From positions 1 to 19,023 of the forward strand of contig CAYMWP010000093.1 in the NCBI GenBank assembly GCA_964393895.1: 19,023 bases of DNA, written 5' to 3'. The translations under genes were made by a program, and so were the position numbers. The notes under the pieces are model-generated. The model did no database searches and was not told the DNA's origin. It saw nothing but the letters and a program-made list of their open reading frames with translations. Source of the DNA: B4-G1 sp964393895 (GTDB lineage Bacteria > Chloroflexota > Anaerolineae > B4-G1). Below, in pieces: positions 1 through 6,899 of this stretch; positions within the stretch are counted from its first letter, which is position 1; each line of letters opens with the position of its first letter.

Positions 1-709
1 GGCGCGGGAGCGGTACGCGGAGGCGCTGCCCATCTATCGGGAGATTGGTGCCCGGTTGGGGGAGGCCAACTGCATACAGGCCCTGGGGGACGTGCTCATG
101 GGAGAAGAGCAATACGAGGCAGCTATGGCTTCCTATCAAGAGGCGGCCGATCGCTACCGCGCCCTCGAACTGCCCAGCAACGAGGCCGGCGCCGTGAGCG
201 CCATCGCTTACCTCCACCAGCGCTTGAAACAGCACGACCGAGCCTTGCAGGCCTATGGACGCGCCATCCAACTCGCGCCTGAAAATCCAATGTGGTACCG
301 TAACCGCGCCTGGGAATATATCAAGGTTAAGAATGCCACCGCCGCCCGCGCCGATCTCGACCGCGCCGCCCAGTTGCAACCCCACCATCCCTACCTCCGT
401 CTGCGCCGTGGCGACCTGGCCTTCCTGGAGGAAGACTACGGGACGGCTATCACAGAATACCGGGCCTTCCTGGAATCCCTGCCCCGCCACAACGGTGCCT
501 ACTACGGACTCGGCCTGGCTTACCTGGCCCTGGAAGATGCTACCCGGTCGCGCCAGGCTTACACCCAGGCCCTGAAACTCACCACCGACCACCACGATGT
601 CGAAGAAGCCCTCCGCGATCTCCAGGACTGGCTGGACCGATGTCCCGGCTCCGTCGGCGCGGACGAAACCCTGGCCCTCCTCCGGCATGCACTGGAGGAA
701 CTGCGATGA
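1..709 (+). CDS. TPR-repeat protein, C-terminal part (5' end outside window)
   Basis: The reading frame is open from base 2 to the stop at 707-709, so the gene begins upstream of the window. A TTG at 56 could be read as a start, but coding-like TPR sequence continues before it (ARERYAEALPIYREIGARLG). About 235 residues are visible. They form tandem helical TPR units, each about 34-40 residues, such as the ones starting at EAALPIYREIG-like and YEAAMASYQEA, AYGRAIQLAPENP, ARADLDRAAQLQP, and AITEYRAFLESLP. The early units resemble the repeats that follow NB-ARC domains in Chloroflexota and cyanobacterial proteins, which is a family recollection. TPR arrays bind partner proteins, and no catalytic domain is visible in this part. 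The stop lies 103 bases before glpK, and no terminator is obvious between them. The function of the whole protein cannot be told from this fragment. Confidence 0.85.
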   Translation, partial: ARERYAEALPIYREIGARLGEANCIQALGDVLMGEEQYEAAMASYQEAADRYRALELPSNEAGAVSAIAYLHQRLKQHDRALQAYGRAIQLAPENPMWYRNRAWEYIKVKNATAARADLDRAAQLQPHHPYLRLRRGDLAFLEEDYGTAITEYRAFLESLPRHNGAYYGLGLAYLALEDATRSRQAYTQALKLTTDHHDVEEALRDLQDWLDRCPGSVGADETLALLRHALEELR

Positions 710-812
710 CAAAAGCCCCGAGGATGGTAAGAGATTCAACCCGCACACACCAAGGAGCAAATGCCATTACCGCATTCACTTGCCCACTTGCCAATGCACT
801 GAAAGGACCACC

Positions 813-2309
813 ATGCCACAATACGCCGCCGCAGTAGACCAGGGCACCACCGGCACCCGCTTCATGCTCTTTGACCGGGCGGGCCGGATGGTCGCCTCCA
901 AGTACGAAGAACACGCCCAAATTTACCCCCGGCCCGGCTGGGTCGAGCACGACGCGGCCGAGATCTGGGCCAGGACGCGGAACGTCATCGCCGGGGCGTT
1001 GAACGAGAGCGGTGTCCGCCCGCAGGAGATCGCCTCCATCGGCGTCACCAACCAGCGCGAGACGACGGTCGTCTGGGACCCCGCCACCGGCGAGCCGCTC
1101 TGCAACGCCGTCGTGTGGCAGGATACGCGCACCCGCGAGCCGTGCCAGCAGCTCATCGGCGACGGTCTGGAAGCGACCTTCCGCCAAAAGACCGGCCTGC
1201 CCATCGCCACCTACTTTTCCGGGCCAAAGCTCAAGTGGTTGCTCGATCATATCCCCGGCCTGCGGGAAAAAGCGGAAGCGGGCAGGGCCATCTTTGGCAA
1301 CGTGGACGCCTGGGTTACCTGGAACCTGACAGGCGCCCACGTCACCGACGTGACCAACGCGTCCCGCACCATGTTGATGAACCTGCGCACGCTCGACTGG
1401 GACGACGAACTGCTCGAGATCCTCTCCATCCCACGCCAGATGCTGCCCGCCATCCGCCCCTCGTCCGACCCCGATTTTTACGGCACCACACGGCTCGACG
1501 GACCTGTGGGTGGCGCGGTGCCGGTCTGCGGCGACCTGGGCGACCAGCAGGCGGCTCTCTTTGGCCAGACCTGCTACTCACCCGGCGAGGCCAAGAACAC
1601 TTACGGCACGGGCTGCTTCATGCTGCTCAACACCGGATCCGCACCGGTCCCCTCGCAGAGCGGCCTGCTGACCACCGTGGCCTACGGCCTGCCGGCTGGC
1701 GCGACCTACGCGCTGGAAGGCTCCATTGCCATCACTGGCGCGGCGGTGCAGTGGCTGCGCGATAACCTGGGGCTGATTCAGGACGCCACTGAAACGGAAG
1801 AGATCGCCCAGAGCGTGGAGGACGCCGGCGGTATCTATTTTGTGCCGGCCTTTTCTGGCCTGTTCGCTCCTTACTGGGACATGGACGCGCGCGGCGTCAT
1901 CGTCGGCCTCACCCGCTACGTCAACCGCGCCCACGTCGTCCGCGCCACGCTGGAGGCCATCTGCTACCAGACGCGAGACGTGTTGGAGGCGATGCGGGCC
2001 GACTCTGGCATCGAGCTGACCGCGCTCAAGGTGGACGGCGGCGCGACCGTCAACGACTTTTTGATGCAGTTGCAGGCCGACGTGTTGGGCGTGGAGGTCG
2101 TGCGCCCGGTGGTGCACGAGACGACGGCCCTCGGCGCGGCCTACGCCGCCGGGCTGGCGACCGGCCTGTGGTCGGACCTGGACGAGCTGCGCGCCAATTG
2201 GAGCGTGGATCGGGTTTTCGAGCCGCAGTGGAGCGAGGCTCGGCGGGAAGAGATGTACGCCGGGTGGAAAAAGGCGGTCGAGCGCAGCCGGGGCTGGGTG
2301 ACGGGATAG
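813..2309 (+). CDS. glpK: Glycerol kinase
   Basis: It phosphorylates glycerol with ATP to sn-glycerol 3-phosphate in the cytoplasm. The protein is 498 aa, close to the usual 495-505. FGGY-kinase marks are clear: the N-terminal phosphate loop DQGTTGTRFMLFD, the pair TNQRETTVVWD, the catalytic-Asp segment GDLGDQQAALFGQ, KNTYGTGCF, and the C-terminal DGGATVNDFLMQLQAD. The frame runs open back to 597, but the ATG at 813 is chosen because AAAGGA lies 5 bases before it and family homology begins there. Where the E. coli enzyme has GGTRIP, with the Arg that binds fructose-1,6-bisphosphate, this one reads VGGAVP. It also lacks the His of the HPr-phosphorylated Firmicutes loop, so both classical controls look absent (alignment by eye). 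An amidase gene follows after 37 bases. Confidence 0.96.
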   Translation: MPQYAAAVDQGTTGTRFMLFDRAGRMVASKYEEHAQIYPRPGWVEHDAAEIWARTRNVIAGALNESGVRPQEIASIGVTNQRETTVVWDPATGEPLCNAVVWQDTRTREPCQQLIGDGLEATFRQKTGLPIATYFSGPKLKWLLDHIPGLREKAEAGRAIFGNVDAWVTWNLTGAHVTDVTNASRTMLMNLRTLDWDDELLEILSIPRQMLPAIRPSSDPDFYGTTRLDGPVGGAVPVCGDLGDQQAALFGQTCYSPGEAKNTYGTGCFMLLNTGSAPVPSQSGLLTTVAYGLPAGATYALEGSIAITGAAVQWLRDNLGLIQDATETEEIAQSVEDAGGIYFVPAFSGLFAPYWDMDARGVIVGLTRYVNRAHVVRATLEAICYQTRDVLEAMRADSGIELTALKVDGGATVNDFLMQLQADVLGVEVVRPVVHETTALGAAYAAGLATGLWSDLDELRANWSVDRVFEPQWSEARREEMYAGWKKAVERSRGWVTG

Positions 2310-2346
2310 CGCGAGGCGAGCAAGAAACAGACAAAGGAGGCGACAA

Positions 2347-4041
2347 ATGGCCCAAAAAGTGGAGTATGATCTCGAATCGACCGAGTTGCCATACCTGGCG
2401 GGGCTGCCGCTGCGCTTGTTCGTGGCTCTGCTCGAAGGCCCGCTGCGGGGTTTGCTGACCCCCACCTTGCTCGCCAACGCCGGGATCACCCGGTTGCGGG
2501 AGCAACAGATTGACGAACCGCCCACCCTGTATCCGATGCACTTTGAGGGTGCGCCAGTTTCAGAGGCGGGGAGCGTCCCGCCGGCCGAGCTGCCCGGCCC
2601 GCCCGGCCTGCCGGGACCGGGCTTCCGTTTTGCCACCGTGCACGACTATGCCAGGGCCTATCGGGAGGGCAAGACCACCCCAGACGAGGTGGCGCGCAAG
2701 GCGCTGGAAGCGATTGAAGCCAGCAACAGCGGTGATCCACCCCTCCGCGCCATCATCGCCGTCGAGCGCGAGGACGTGCTGAGGCAGGCCGCCGCGGCCA
2801 CGCAGCGCATCCAGGAGGGGCGAGCGTTGAGCGTTTTTGACGGCGTGCCGGTAGCGGTCAAGGACGAAGTGGACATGGCGCCGTACCCCACCACCGTCGG
2901 CACCGCCTTCCTGGGCAGGTCCCCGGCGGCGGAGGATTCCACAGTGGTGGCCCGCATGCGGGCGGCGGGCGCGCTCCTGATCGGCAAGGCCAACATGCAC
3001 GAGATCGGCATTGGAGTGACCGGGCTGAATCCCCACCACGGAACGACCCGCAACCCCTACAACCCCGGTCACTACACCGGAGGCAGCTCGAGCGGCCCAG
3101 GAGCGGCGGTGGCGTCGGGACTTTGCCCGGTCGCCATTGGTGCGGATGGCGGCGGCTCGATCCGCATCCCCTCCTCGTTCTGCGGGCTGGTGGGGCTAAA
3201 ATCCACCTTTGGACGGGTGAGCGAGTTTGGGGCCGCGCCCCTGTGTTGGAGCGTCGCCCACCTGGGGCCGCTGGCGGCCACCGCTACCGACGCCGCCCTG
3301 GCCTTTGGCGTGCTCGCCGGCCCCGACCCGCGCGACCATCATTCGCTGCATCAACCGTCGCCCACGCTGGCGGGCTGGGATGACGTGGACTTGCGCGACC
3401 TGACCCTGGGAGTCTACTGGCCGTGGTTCCGCCACGCCAGCGCCGACGTGGTCTCGGCCTGCGAAGCGTTGCTCGGAGAACTCGAGAGCCACGGAGCCAC
3501 GGTGCGCGAGATTGCGATTCCCGACCTGGAGATCGGGCGGGTGGCGCACGTGATCACCATCGCCGGAGAGATGACCCAGGCGATGGCCCGTTACGACGCC
3601 GAACACCGGAGCGAGCACGGCCTGGACGTGCGCATCAACCTGGCGCTGGCGCGCGAATTCACCGCCCGCGACTACATTCAAGCTCAACGAGCGCGCACAC
3701 GGATGATGGCCAACTTTGGCCACGCCCTCGAACAGGTGGACGTCATCATCACCCCGACCACCGGCCTGCCCGCGCCAGCCATTCCCCCGGCCGCCCTGCC
3801 GCACGGCGACTCTGACCTGAGCACGTTGATAGAGATCATGCGCTTCACGACGTTTGCCAACTTTACTGGCCTGCCCGCCATCACTTTCCCCGCGGGCTAC
3901 AACGAGGCCGGGCTGCCCATCGGCATGCAGGCTATGGGGCGCGCCTGGCAGGAGCAGACCCTGCTGCGCCTGGCGCTGGTCGCCGAGCAGATAGTGGAAC
4001 GGCGAGCGCCGCAGGTGTATTACGAGCTGCTGGCGGAGTAA
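2347..4041 (+). CDS. Amidase-signature enzyme, plant FAAH-like (putative N-acylethanolamine/fatty amide hydrolase)
   Basis: The protein is 564 aa. The amidase-signature Ser-cisSer-Lys triad is readable: Lys172 in VAVKDEVDM, Ser247 in YTGGSSSGPG, and Ser271 in GADGGGSIRIP. The 24-residue spacing of the two Ser equals that in GatA and mammalian FAAH. A distinct N-terminal region of about 100 residues (LPYLAGLPLRLFVALLEGPL, then DEPPTLYPM) and the C-terminal pieces DVIITPTTGLPAPAIPP and GLPIGMQAMGRAW resemble, from memory, Arabidopsis-type fatty acid amide hydrolase more than GatA. The family hydrolyses acyl amides to a free acid plus an amine. For this protein the N-acylethanolamine substrate is an inference. 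The start is firm: AAAGGAGG ends 6 bases before the ATG. It lies 37 bases after glpK and 48 bases before the MntA-like gene, and is likely co-transcribed. It is not a GatA of the tRNA amidotransferase, since no gatB or gatC is nearby. Confidence 0.9.
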   Translation: MAQKVEYDLESTELPYLAGLPLRLFVALLEGPLRGLLTPTLLANAGITRLREQQIDEPPTLYPMHFEGAPVSEAGSVPPAELPGPPGLPGPGFRFATVHDYARAYREGKTTPDEVARKALEAIEASNSGDPPLRAIIAVEREDVLRQAAAATQRIQEGRALSVFDGVPVAVKDEVDMAPYPTTVGTAFLGRSPAAEDSTVVARMRAAGALLIGKANMHEIGIGVTGLNPHHGTTRNPYNPGHYTGGSSSGPGAAVASGLCPVAIGADGGGSIRIPSSFCGLVGLKSTFGRVSEFGAAPLCWSVAHLGPLAATATDAALAFGVLAGPDPRDHHSLHQPSPTLAGWDDVDLRDLTLGVYWPWFRHASADVVSACEALLGELESHGATVREIAIPDLEIGRVAHVITIAGEMTQAMARYDAEHRSEHGLDVRINLALAREFTARDYIQAQRARTRMMANFGHALEQVDVIITPTTGLPAPAIPPAALPHGDSDLSTLIEIMRFTTFANFTGLPAITFPAGYNEAGLPIGMQAMGRAWQEQTLLRLALVAEQIVERRAPQVYYELLAE

Positions 4042-4089
4042 ACGTGTTGGCCGCCGATGTGCGTGAGGGCAAGAAAAAGGAGCCGGTGG

Positions 4090-4392
4090 ATGTTGACGAG
4101 AGAAAAGATTACCGAGACGCTGCGAGAAAACCTTTCCCACCTTGCGGCAGAGTATGGCGTGAAACGGATTGGTTTGTTTGGCTCTTATGCCCAGGATACT
4201 CCCACTGAAACAAGCGACGTTGATATTGTCGTGGAGTTTGACCGCCCCATAGGCTTTCGATTCGTCGAGTTCACCGAATACTTGGAGCGCATCTTGGGCA
4301 AGAGCGTTGATGTCCTGACGCCTGCTGGTATCCAAGGGATCAGGATAGAGCGAATTGCCAAAAGTATTGAGGAGAGCACCCTGTATGTCTGA
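4090..4392 (+). CDS. MntA-like minimal nucleotidyltransferase (antitoxin of HepT/MntA type)
   Basis: This 100-aa protein carries the polymerase-beta-type nucleotidyltransferase signature: Gly31-Ser32 in GLFGSYAQ followed by Asp43 and Asp45 in SDVDIVVEF. This is the GSX10DXD pattern that binds metal and nucleotide. Known MntA antitoxins AMPylate a Tyr of their HEPN partner HepT and so silence its RNase. The ATG at 4090 is preferred over an in-frame ATG at 4057, because an AAGGAG-like site lies about 7 bases before 4090 and none precedes 4057. Its last 8 bases overlap the next gene, the HEPN partner. Base composition drops visibly in this gene and the next compared with the amidase and patatin genes, which suggests a transferred cassette. 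The activity is inferred from the motif only. Confidence 0.9.
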   Translation: MLTREKITETLRENLSHLAAEYGVKRIGLFGSYAQDTPTETSDVDIVVEFDRPIGFRFVEFTEYLERILGKSVDVLTPAGIQGIRIERIAKSIEESTLYV

Positions 4393-4741
4393 GAGAACGG
4401 ATAGCGACTTTCTGAGCGATATTCAAAAAGCTGTGCGTCGAATAAAGGCATACACGAGTGCAATGGCGTATGATCGCTTTCTGGCAGACGTAAAGACACA
4501 GGATGCCGTCATCCGCAATCTGGAGATCATTGGCGAGGCAACCAAGAGTCTGTCGGCACAGCTACGAATCAAGTATCCAGACATGCCCTGGAAGGGTATG
4601 GCGGGTGTTGGAGACAGACTGATCCACCATTACTTTGGGGTAAATCTGGACATCGTGTGGGATATTGTCGAGGTCGAACTGCCTCTGCTAGAATCACAGA
4701 TCAAGGAGATCCTACAGGATGATGAGGGAGGTAGCCAATGA
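4385..4741 (+). CDS. HEPN-domain HepT-like protein (DUF86) with altered RX4-6H motif
   Basis: The protein is 118 aa and all-helical in appearance. It has the DUF86/HepT landmarks NLEIIGEATKSLS, YPDMPWKGMAGV, HHYFGVNLDIVWDIV and ELPLL. HepT proteins are RNases whose active site is Arg-X4-6-His, followed by an X-Tyr that MntA modifies. In most family members the segment reads like GMRNRLIHEY or GMRDVLIHDY (from memory). Here it reads GVGDRLIHHY, so His81 and Tyr83 are kept but the leading Arg is Gly76 (codon GGA). It could be catalytically weak, or Arg78 might substitute. The ATG at 4385 overlaps the end of the nucleotidyltransferase gene by 8 bases. Its stop overlaps the patatin start as ATGA. 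Base composition is less GC-rich than in the flanking genes. Confidence 0.9.
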   Translation: MSERTDSDFLSDIQKAVRRIKAYTSAMAYDRFLADVKTQDAVIRNLEIIGEATKSLSAQLRIKYPDMPWKGMAGVGDRLIHHYFGVNLDIVWDIVEVELPLLESQIKEILQDDEGGSQ

Positions 4742-5772
4742 CCAACTTGAGTCCTTCACGAGCTCTAGTCCTCTCCGGCGGCGGGGGGCGAGGAGCCTAC
4801 CACGTCGGCGTGCTTCGCTTTCTCGAAGAGCACGAGTGGTTCCCCGACATCGTCGTCGGTACGTCTATCGGGGCGGTGAACGGGGCGGCCATCGCCTCAG
4901 GGCACACGGCCCACTCGCTGTGGGCGTTGTGGCGCCGGCTGACGACCGACGATGTGCAAAAGCGCGCGTGGGACATGTTCTCGCTGGACGAGTGGGATCA
5001 TCTGCTGGATACAGCTCCCCTGCGTGAAACCCTGGTAGAAGAGGGCTGGATAGATCTCGCGCGCATCAACGCGCCGACCCCGGCCAAGAGCTTGCGCATC
5101 ACCGTCGTCGAGATGGAGACGGGCCGGTTGCGCGTCTTTGGCAACAGCCCCGACCCCGCGCCAGGCAGTCGCTGCGAGCGCGTCGAGATCACACTGGATC
5201 ACATCCTGGCCAGTTGCAGTATCCCGTTGGTCTACCCGCCCACCAGGATTGACGACGTGGCTTTCTGGGACGGCGGCACCGTCGCCAACACGCCACTCGG
5301 CCCGGCCATTGACGCCGGCGCGGAGGACATCGTGGTGGTGCTGATGACCCCCTGGGAGAGCGAGGAGGACCGCCCCCGCTACACGCCCGTCGGCGGCGTG
5401 CGCGGGCTGCTGGCGGCTGCCCAGGCCGCCTTCGAGTGGGCGCTGTTGGCCTCGTTCCAGGCCGACCTAAAGCTCTTCCATCGTACCAACCAGGTGGTCA
5501 GGTTGACCCTGGAGAACGCCCGGCTGCGGACAGAGAACGAAGAGCTAAAGACCCGGTTGCAGGGGCAGTCCTTGCCCACTCCGCAGATTGGTATAGCTGA
5601 TCTGGTGCACCAGGAGATCGAGTCGCCGGTCATCATCTCGCCGCAGAGACCCATCCCCCTGGCAGAGATCATCCGCTACGAACCGGATAACCACGAACGA
5701 TTGTATCAGATGGGGTACGAGGACGCCAAAGCAGCGTGGGGGCAAGCGAAAAGGTCGGTGGAGGGACAATAG
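4738..5772 (+). CDS. Patatin-like phospholipase
   Basis: Patatin-family lipid acyl hydrolase of 344 aa. The oxyanion-hole loop GGGGRGAYHVGVL is at residues 14-26, the nucleophile Ser43 lies in GTSIG (GXSXG), and the dyad Asp178 is in WDGGTVANTPLGPA. Patatins cleave acyl chains from phospholipids or related lipids with this Ser-Asp dyad. After the catalytic domain there is a short heptad-like stretch (VVRLTLENARLRTENEELKT, around residues 260-280) that probably forms a coiled coil, then a tail of about 65 residues ending in MGYEDAKAAWGQAK. No signal peptide is seen, so it is likely cytoplasmic. The ATG overlaps the stop of the HEPN gene (ATGA), and GGGAGG lies 6 bases upstream, consistent with translational coupling. 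Some patatins are antiphage effectors and others are housekeeping lipases. The sequence alone does not decide between these. Confidence 0.93.
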   Translation: MTNLSPSRALVLSGGGGRGAYHVGVLRFLEEHEWFPDIVVGTSIGAVNGAAIASGHTAHSLWALWRRLTTDDVQKRAWDMFSLDEWDHLLDTAPLRETLVEEGWIDLARINAPTPAKSLRITVVEMETGRLRVFGNSPDPAPGSRCERVEITLDHILASCSIPLVYPPTRIDDVAFWDGGTVANTPLGPAIDAGAEDIVVVLMTPWESEEDRPRYTPVGGVRGLLAAAQAAFEWALLASFQADLKLFHRTNQVVRLTLENARLRTENEELKTRLQGQSLPTPQIGIADLVHQEIESPVIISPQRPIPLAEIIRYEPDNHERLYQMGYEDAKAAWGQAKRSVEGQ

Positions 5773-5821
5773 AGCGAGGCCCAAAGAGTTTGGCCCGCAA
5801 ACCCTCGAGCCTGCAATCCCA

Positions 5822-6679
5822 CTAATCTGGCGCCGCGTAGAAGGCGAGACCTACGGTGCCCGGCCCGGCGTGAGTCCCGATGGCGGGGCTGACCGGAGAG
5901 CGATAGACCGTGGAGAGGCCAAAGCGGGCTTGGACTTGTGCGGCGATGGCGTCTCCCTCCTCGGCGCTATCGGCGTCAACGGCGGCTGCCTCTGCCATCC
6001 GTTGCCCTCCCAATCGCGCCTCGGCAACCTCTAGCATCTCGGCAATCGCTTTGCGCTTGGTGCGTACCTGGGTCAGCGGCTCGATTACCCCATCCTCAAA
6101 GTGCAGCAGCGGTTTGACGTTCAAAGCGGTCCCCAACAACCGCTTGGCCCCGCCGATACGCCCGCCGCGGTGCAGGTATTCGAGCGTATCCACGACAAAG
6201 ATCAGGTGCACTCTATCCCGCATCTCCTCGGCGGCAGCGACGACCTCGTCCAGAGATTTTCCGGCGGCAGCCGCTCTAGCAGCGGCCAGCACGCAGAATC
6301 CCAGCCCCATTGAGGTCGAAAGCGAATCCACGATGCGGACCGGGATTTCAGGCACTTGCGCCAGTGCCGCCTGCGCATTGGCGACGGTGCCGCTGAGTTT
6401 CGAGGTGATGAGAACAGCGACGACGGCGTCTGCATCCGCCCCTGCCCGCCGGAAAAAGTCCTCAAACTCTCCTGCCGAGGGCTGAGAGGTGGTGGGAAAG
6501 ACCCTGGCCCCACGCAGGCGGCGGTAGAACGTCGGCGGGTCAATGTCCACACCGTCCTGGAAGCGCTCATCCCCCCAGATGGCCCAGAGCGGGATCATCG
6601 GGATACTCAAGCCTCCCAGGGCTTCCTCCGGGATGTAGGCTGAACTATCTGTCACCACCGCGATCTTGTAATCGTTCAT
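5822..6679 (-). CDS. DegV family fatty-acid-binding protein
   Basis: This 285-aa protein has the DegV fold marks: VVTDSSAYIP at the N terminus, TTSQPSAGEF, SKLSGTVANAQAAL, DSLSTSMGLGFCVLAAA, and the hallmark LEYLHRGGRIGGAKRLLG followed by NVKPLL. DegV proteins bind a fatty acid in a deep pocket, and the FakB members present it to the kinase FakA. No fakA-like gene is in the window. An in-frame GTG lies one codon upstream (6680-6682), but AGGAGG is 5 bases from the ATG at 6679 and only 2 bases from the GTG, so the ATG is chosen. It converges with the patatin gene, with 49 bases between the two stops. A terminator upstream at 6745-6774 separates it from rsmG, so it should have its own promoter, which I could not identify. 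Confidence 0.94.
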   Translation of the reverse strand: MNDYKIAVVTDSSAYIPEEALGGLSIPMIPLWAIWGDERFQDGVDIDPPTFYRRLRGARVFPTTSQPSAGEFEDFFRRAGADADAVVAVLITSKLSGTVANAQAALAQVPEIPVRIVDSLSTSMGLGFCVLAAARAAAAGKSLDEVVAAAEEMRDRVHLIFVVDTLEYLHRGGRIGGAKRLLGTALNVKPLLHFEDGVIEPLTQVRTKRKAIAEMLEVAEARLGGQRMAEAAAVDADSAEEGDAIAAQVQARFGLSTVYRSPVSPAIGTHAGPGTVGLAFYAAPD

Positions 6680-6710
6680 CACTGCCTCCTTTCCTCCGTT
6701 TCAGGCAACC

Positions 6711-6734
6711 CGTAGGGCGGGTTTCTTACCCGCC
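6711..6734. repeat. 24-nt dispersed intergenic repeat, copy 1
   Basis: The segment starts CGTAGGGCGGG and ends TTACCCGCC. It is itself a small hairpin with a 7-bp stem, GGCGGGT / ACCCGCC. Its reverse complement recurs at 18140-18163 with 23 of 24 bases the same. Both copies are in intergenic DNA. Confidence 0.75.
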
Positions 6735-6744
6735 GCTGTCTAGC

Positions 6745-6774
6745 AAATAAAACACCTTACCCAGAGGTAAGGTG
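6745..6774 (-). terminator. Rho-independent terminator after rsmG
   Basis: The sequence has a perfect 9-bp stem, CACCTTACC pairing with GGTAAGGTG, around a 4-base loop. On the minus strand it is followed directly by TTTTATTT. It lies about 125 bases past the rsmG stop and before the degV start, so it should end transcription coming from the rsmG side. Confidence 0.75.
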
Positions 6775-6826
6775 CGCTCTCGACAAGCGTTCGGATTGTA
6801 TCATCTCAATAAACCGGGGTAATGTA

Positions 6827-6847
6827 AGGCGGAATGGCATTCCGCCT
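6827..6847. repeat. Perfect 9-bp inverted repeat
   Basis: AGGCGGAAT and ATTCCGCCT are separated by GGC, in the gap between rsmG and degV. A short run ACTTTTCC follows on the plus strand, but no plus-strand gene ends here. A second-tier hairpin or repeat remnant is the safest reading. Confidence 0.6.
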
Positions 6848-6899
6848 ACTTTTCCCTCAACTTTTTGAGAAGAGACTTTGGATTCGTGAAGCGTGAGTA

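Noticed and set aside
597..812. N-terminal extension of glycerol kinase
   Set aside because: It overlaps the TPR gene in another frame, has no similarity to glycerol kinase, and a good ribosome site stands before the ATG at 813.
1578..2636. 352-codon minus-strand frame across glpK and the amidase start
   Set aside because: Antisense to two confident genes, low-complexity Arg/Gly/Pro-rich translation, no ribosome binding site.
2347..4041. GatA subunit of the tRNA amidotransferase
   Set aside because: It is longer than GatA, has a different N-terminal region, and no gatB or gatC is nearby.
5778..5795. Terminator between patatin and degV
   Set aside because: The possible stem GGC-CAAA / TTTG-GCC is short, bulged and lacks a T-run in either direction.
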